Of a stretch of 6,366 nucleotides of DNA, positions 5,053 through 6,366 are shown one piece after another. The translations under genes and the position numbers were made by a program. Below the pieces are notes generated by a model. It did not search any database, was not told the DNA's origin, and was given only the letters and a program-made list of their open reading frames with translations. Numbering within the stretch: the first letter of the stretch is position 1; each line of letters begins with the position of its first letter. Where the stretch lies: assembly GCA_017483405.1 (NCBI GenBank), contig JAFUWP010000378.1, positions 1 through 6,366 of the forward strand, written 5' to 3'. This DNA comes from Oscillospiraceae bacterium. GTDB lineage: Bacteria; Bacillota; Clostridia; Oscillospirales; Ruminococcaceae.

Positions 5053-5667
5053 ATGGCAGTAAATAAAGACCCGATTCTGAAAAGATGCAGATACTTAGGT
5101 ATCAGCCCCGCTGTCATGGGCATTGACAAGAAATCCAACCGTAATCCGAACGCTAACAGCCGTAAGAAGATTTCTGAATACGGTACTCAGCTCAAGGAAA
5201 AGCAGAAGCTCAAGTTTATCTATGGCGTTATGGAAAAGCCGTTCCGTCATTATTTTGAACTCGCTGAAAAAATGGAAGGCAAGGCCGGTGATAACTTAAT
5301 CACAGTTCTGGAATCCAGACTGGATAATGTTGCATTCCGCATGGGTCTGGCATCTACCAGACGCGAAGCAAGAGAACTGGTAACTCATGGTCATTTCACT
5401 GTAAACGGCCAGAGAGTAGATATTCCTTCTTATCGTGTATCTGTCGGCGATGAAATCGCTCTCGGCGAAAAGAGCAGAAGCAGCGTTCTGTTCAAAGGCA
5501 GCGAACAGACCGTAGGTATTCTGGAAAAAACACAGGGCAGAACTGTTCCGCTCTGGCTGGAAGTCAGCAATGACAAATTCTCCGCAAAAGTCACCAGACT
5601 GCCGAATCCGTCCGATATTGACTACGAAGCAGAAACACACCTGATTGTCGAGCTGTACTCCAAGTAA
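5053..5667 (+). CDS. rpsD: 30S ribosomal protein S4, zinc-free form
   Basis: The 204-residue product is S4, a primary 16S rRNA-binding protein that starts small-subunit assembly and, in well-studied bacteria, represses its own operon. The N-terminal domain (about 1-90) includes DPILKRCRYLGISPAVMGIDKKSNRNP and the conserved SEYGTQLKEKQKLKFIYGVMEKPFRHYF stretch (in pieces, about 41-68). The S4 RNA-binding domain spans about 88-134, with SRLDNVAFRMGLASTRREAR, HGHFTVNG and IPSYRVSVGD. The end ETHLIVELYSK is typical. Only one cysteine (Cys12) is present in the N-terminal region, so the four-cysteine zinc site of the C+ form is absent. In Bacillus subtilis rpsD stands apart, whereas its place between rpsK and rpoA is usual for Clostridia and other groups. 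A 66-base gap with an inverted repeat follows. Confidence 0.97.
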   Translation: MAVNKDPILKRCRYLGISPAVMGIDKKSNRNPNANSRKKISEYGTQLKEKQKLKFIYGVMEKPFRHYFELAEKMEGKAGDNLITVLESRLDNVAFRMGLASTRREARELVTHGHFTVNGQRVDIPSYRVSVGDEIALGEKSRSSVLFKGSEQTVGILEKTQGRTVPLWLEVSNDKFSAKVTRLPNPSDIDYEAETHLIVELYSK

Positions 5668-5669
5668 TA

Positions 5670-5717
5670 TGTAATTGCTTGCGGACGCTTCACGATTCAC
5701 AGATACAAGTAATTACA
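5670..5717 (+). promoter_or_regulatory. Long inverted repeat (RNA hairpin) between rpsD and rpoA
   Basis: TGTAATTGCTTG (5670-5681) and CAAGTAATTACA (5706-5717) can pair over 12 positions, with one G-U wobble and no unpaired base. They enclose a 24-base loop holding two copies of TTCAC (5689-5693 and 5696-5700). The stem starts 3 bases after the rpsD stop and ends 4 bases before the rpoA ribosome binding site. No T-run follows the right arm, so it is not a standard intrinsic terminator. An mRNA processing site, a stability element, a translational spacer or a protein-binding leader would each fit. Confidence 0.55.
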
Positions 5718-5721
5718 AAAT

Positions 5722-5728
5722 AGGAGGG
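5722..5728 (+). promoter_or_regulatory. Shine-Dalgarno of rpoA
   Basis: AGGAGGG ends 5 bases before the rpoA ATG at 5734. Unlike most junctions here it is well separated from the upstream stop codon, so rpoA seems able to start independently of rpsD translation. Confidence 0.8.
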
Positions 5729-5733
5729 TTTAT

Positions 5734-6366
5734 ATGCTTGAAAAAATTGAAAAGCCGGAAATTGTTCCTGAAGATTTAAGACCGGACGGAAAATATGGCA
5801 AGTTCGTTCTCTCACCGCTGGAACGCGGCTACGGAACAACCCTTGGCAACAGTCTCAGACGTGTTCTTCTTTCCTCGATTCCCGGCGTTGCTGTCAATTT
5901 TGTGAAGATTGACGGAGTGCATCACGAGCTTTCCACAATTCCAGGCGTAAAGGAAGATGTCACAGAAATTATTCTGAGCCTGAAAGGCCTTACTGCTAAA
6001 CTCTACGGCGAAGGCCCGAAAACACTTCTGATTGACGCTGAGGGCGAATGCGAAGTCACAGCGGGCGATATTGAAGCAGATTCTGAAGTGACGATTCTGC
6101 ATCCTGAGATGCATATCGCAACTCTTGGCAAGGACGCAAAGCTTCACATGGAAATTACTATCGACAAGGGCAGAGGTTACGTTTCCGCTGAAAGAAACAA
6201 ACAGCAGACACAGGACATGCCGCTGGATGTAATTGCCGTAGACAGCATTTATACTCCTGTTTTAAAGGTGAACTATACCGTGGAGAATACACGTCTCGGA
6301 CAGGTCACCGACTATGACAAGCTCACGATGGAGGTATGGACAGACGGTACTATCTCTGCAAAAGAG
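5734..6366 (+). CDS. rpoA: DNA-directed RNA polymerase subunit alpha, N-terminal part (3' end outside window)
   Basis: The frame stays open for 211 codons to the window edge and encodes nearly all of the alpha N-terminal domain. This domain dimerises and nucleates RNA polymerase assembly with beta and beta-prime. Family blocks are KYGKFVLSPLERGYGTTLGNSLRRVLLSS (about 20-48, in pieces), where the LRR arginines match the E. coli assembly-critical Arg45 region, then GVKEDVTEIILSLKGL (71-86), HIATLGKDAKLHMEITIDKGRGYVSAERN (in pieces, 127-155), DSIYTPVLKVNYTVENTRLGQVTDYDKL (in pieces, 170-197) and EVWTDGTISAKE. The C-terminal domain that contacts activators and UP elements lies beyond the window. 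The ATG at 5734 follows AGGAGGG and matches the family start MLEKIEKPEI. In related genomes rplQ would be expected next. Confidence 0.97.
   Translation, partial: MLEKIEKPEIVPEDLRPDGKYGKFVLSPLERGYGTTLGNSLRRVLLSSIPGVAVNFVKIDGVHHELSTIPGVKEDVTEIILSLKGLTAKLYGEGPKTLLIDAEGECEVTAGDIEADSEVTILHPEMHIATLGKDAKLHMEITIDKGRGYVSAERNKQQTQDMPLDVIAVDSIYTPVLKVNYTVENTRLGQVTDYDKLTMEVWTDGTISAKE

Noticed and set aside
5668..5733. Intrinsic terminator between rpsD and rpoA
   Set aside because: A stem exists, but its right arm is followed by AAAA and a ribosome binding site rather than a T-run, the stem is AT-rich, and rpoA follows at once on the same strand.
1..6366. Mobile element, CRISPR array, prophage or defence system
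   Set aside because: No repeat array, transposase, integrase or attachment-like repeat was seen. Every stretch is accounted for by core translation genes in conserved order.

Overview
This window is an unbroken piece of the large ribosomal protein super-operon (the spc operon running into the alpha operon). Every gene is on the + strand. I read it as low-to-moderate-GC Firmicutes chromosome, most likely class Clostridia and something near Ruminococcus/Oscillospiraceae. That rests on four observations: rpsD lies between rpsK and rpoA; a small KOW-domain gene lies between map and infA; strong AAGGAGG-type Shine-Dalgarno (SD) sequences and UUG starts are used; and adenylate kinase has a Gram-positive-type four-cysteine lid. 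The taxon is an inference from gene order and protein character, not from any database comparison.

Layout: the 3' end of rpsE (S5, cut by the window edge), rpmD (L30), rplO (L15), secY (translocon channel), adk (adenylate kinase), map (methionine aminopeptidase), a KOW/L14e-like RNA-binding protein, infA (IF-1), rpmJ (L36), rpsM (S13), rpsK (S11), rpsD (S4), and the 5' part of rpoA (RNA polymerase alpha, cut by the window edge). No tRNA, rRNA, CRISPR, mobile element or convincing intrinsic terminator is present. No gap exceeds 300 bases; the largest are rpsD-rpoA (66 bases) and infA-rpmJ (56 bases).

Together the genes supply ribosomal subunit parts (S5, S13, S11, S4, L30, L15, L36), an initiation factor (IF-1), nascent-chain processing (Map), membrane export (SecY), nucleotide balance (Adk) and transcription (RpoA). 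The packing is tight. Several stop codons run straight into the next ribosome binding site, adk/map, map/KOW and KOW/infA overlap, and secY, infA and rpsK start with TTG.

This is essentially a conserved housekeeping locus, and I see no new system in it. The points worth a second look are a long inverted repeat between rpsD and rpoA, a possible promoter and a small SD-masking hairpin ahead of rpmJ, the poorly characterised KOW protein, and the start-codon and coupling arrangement.
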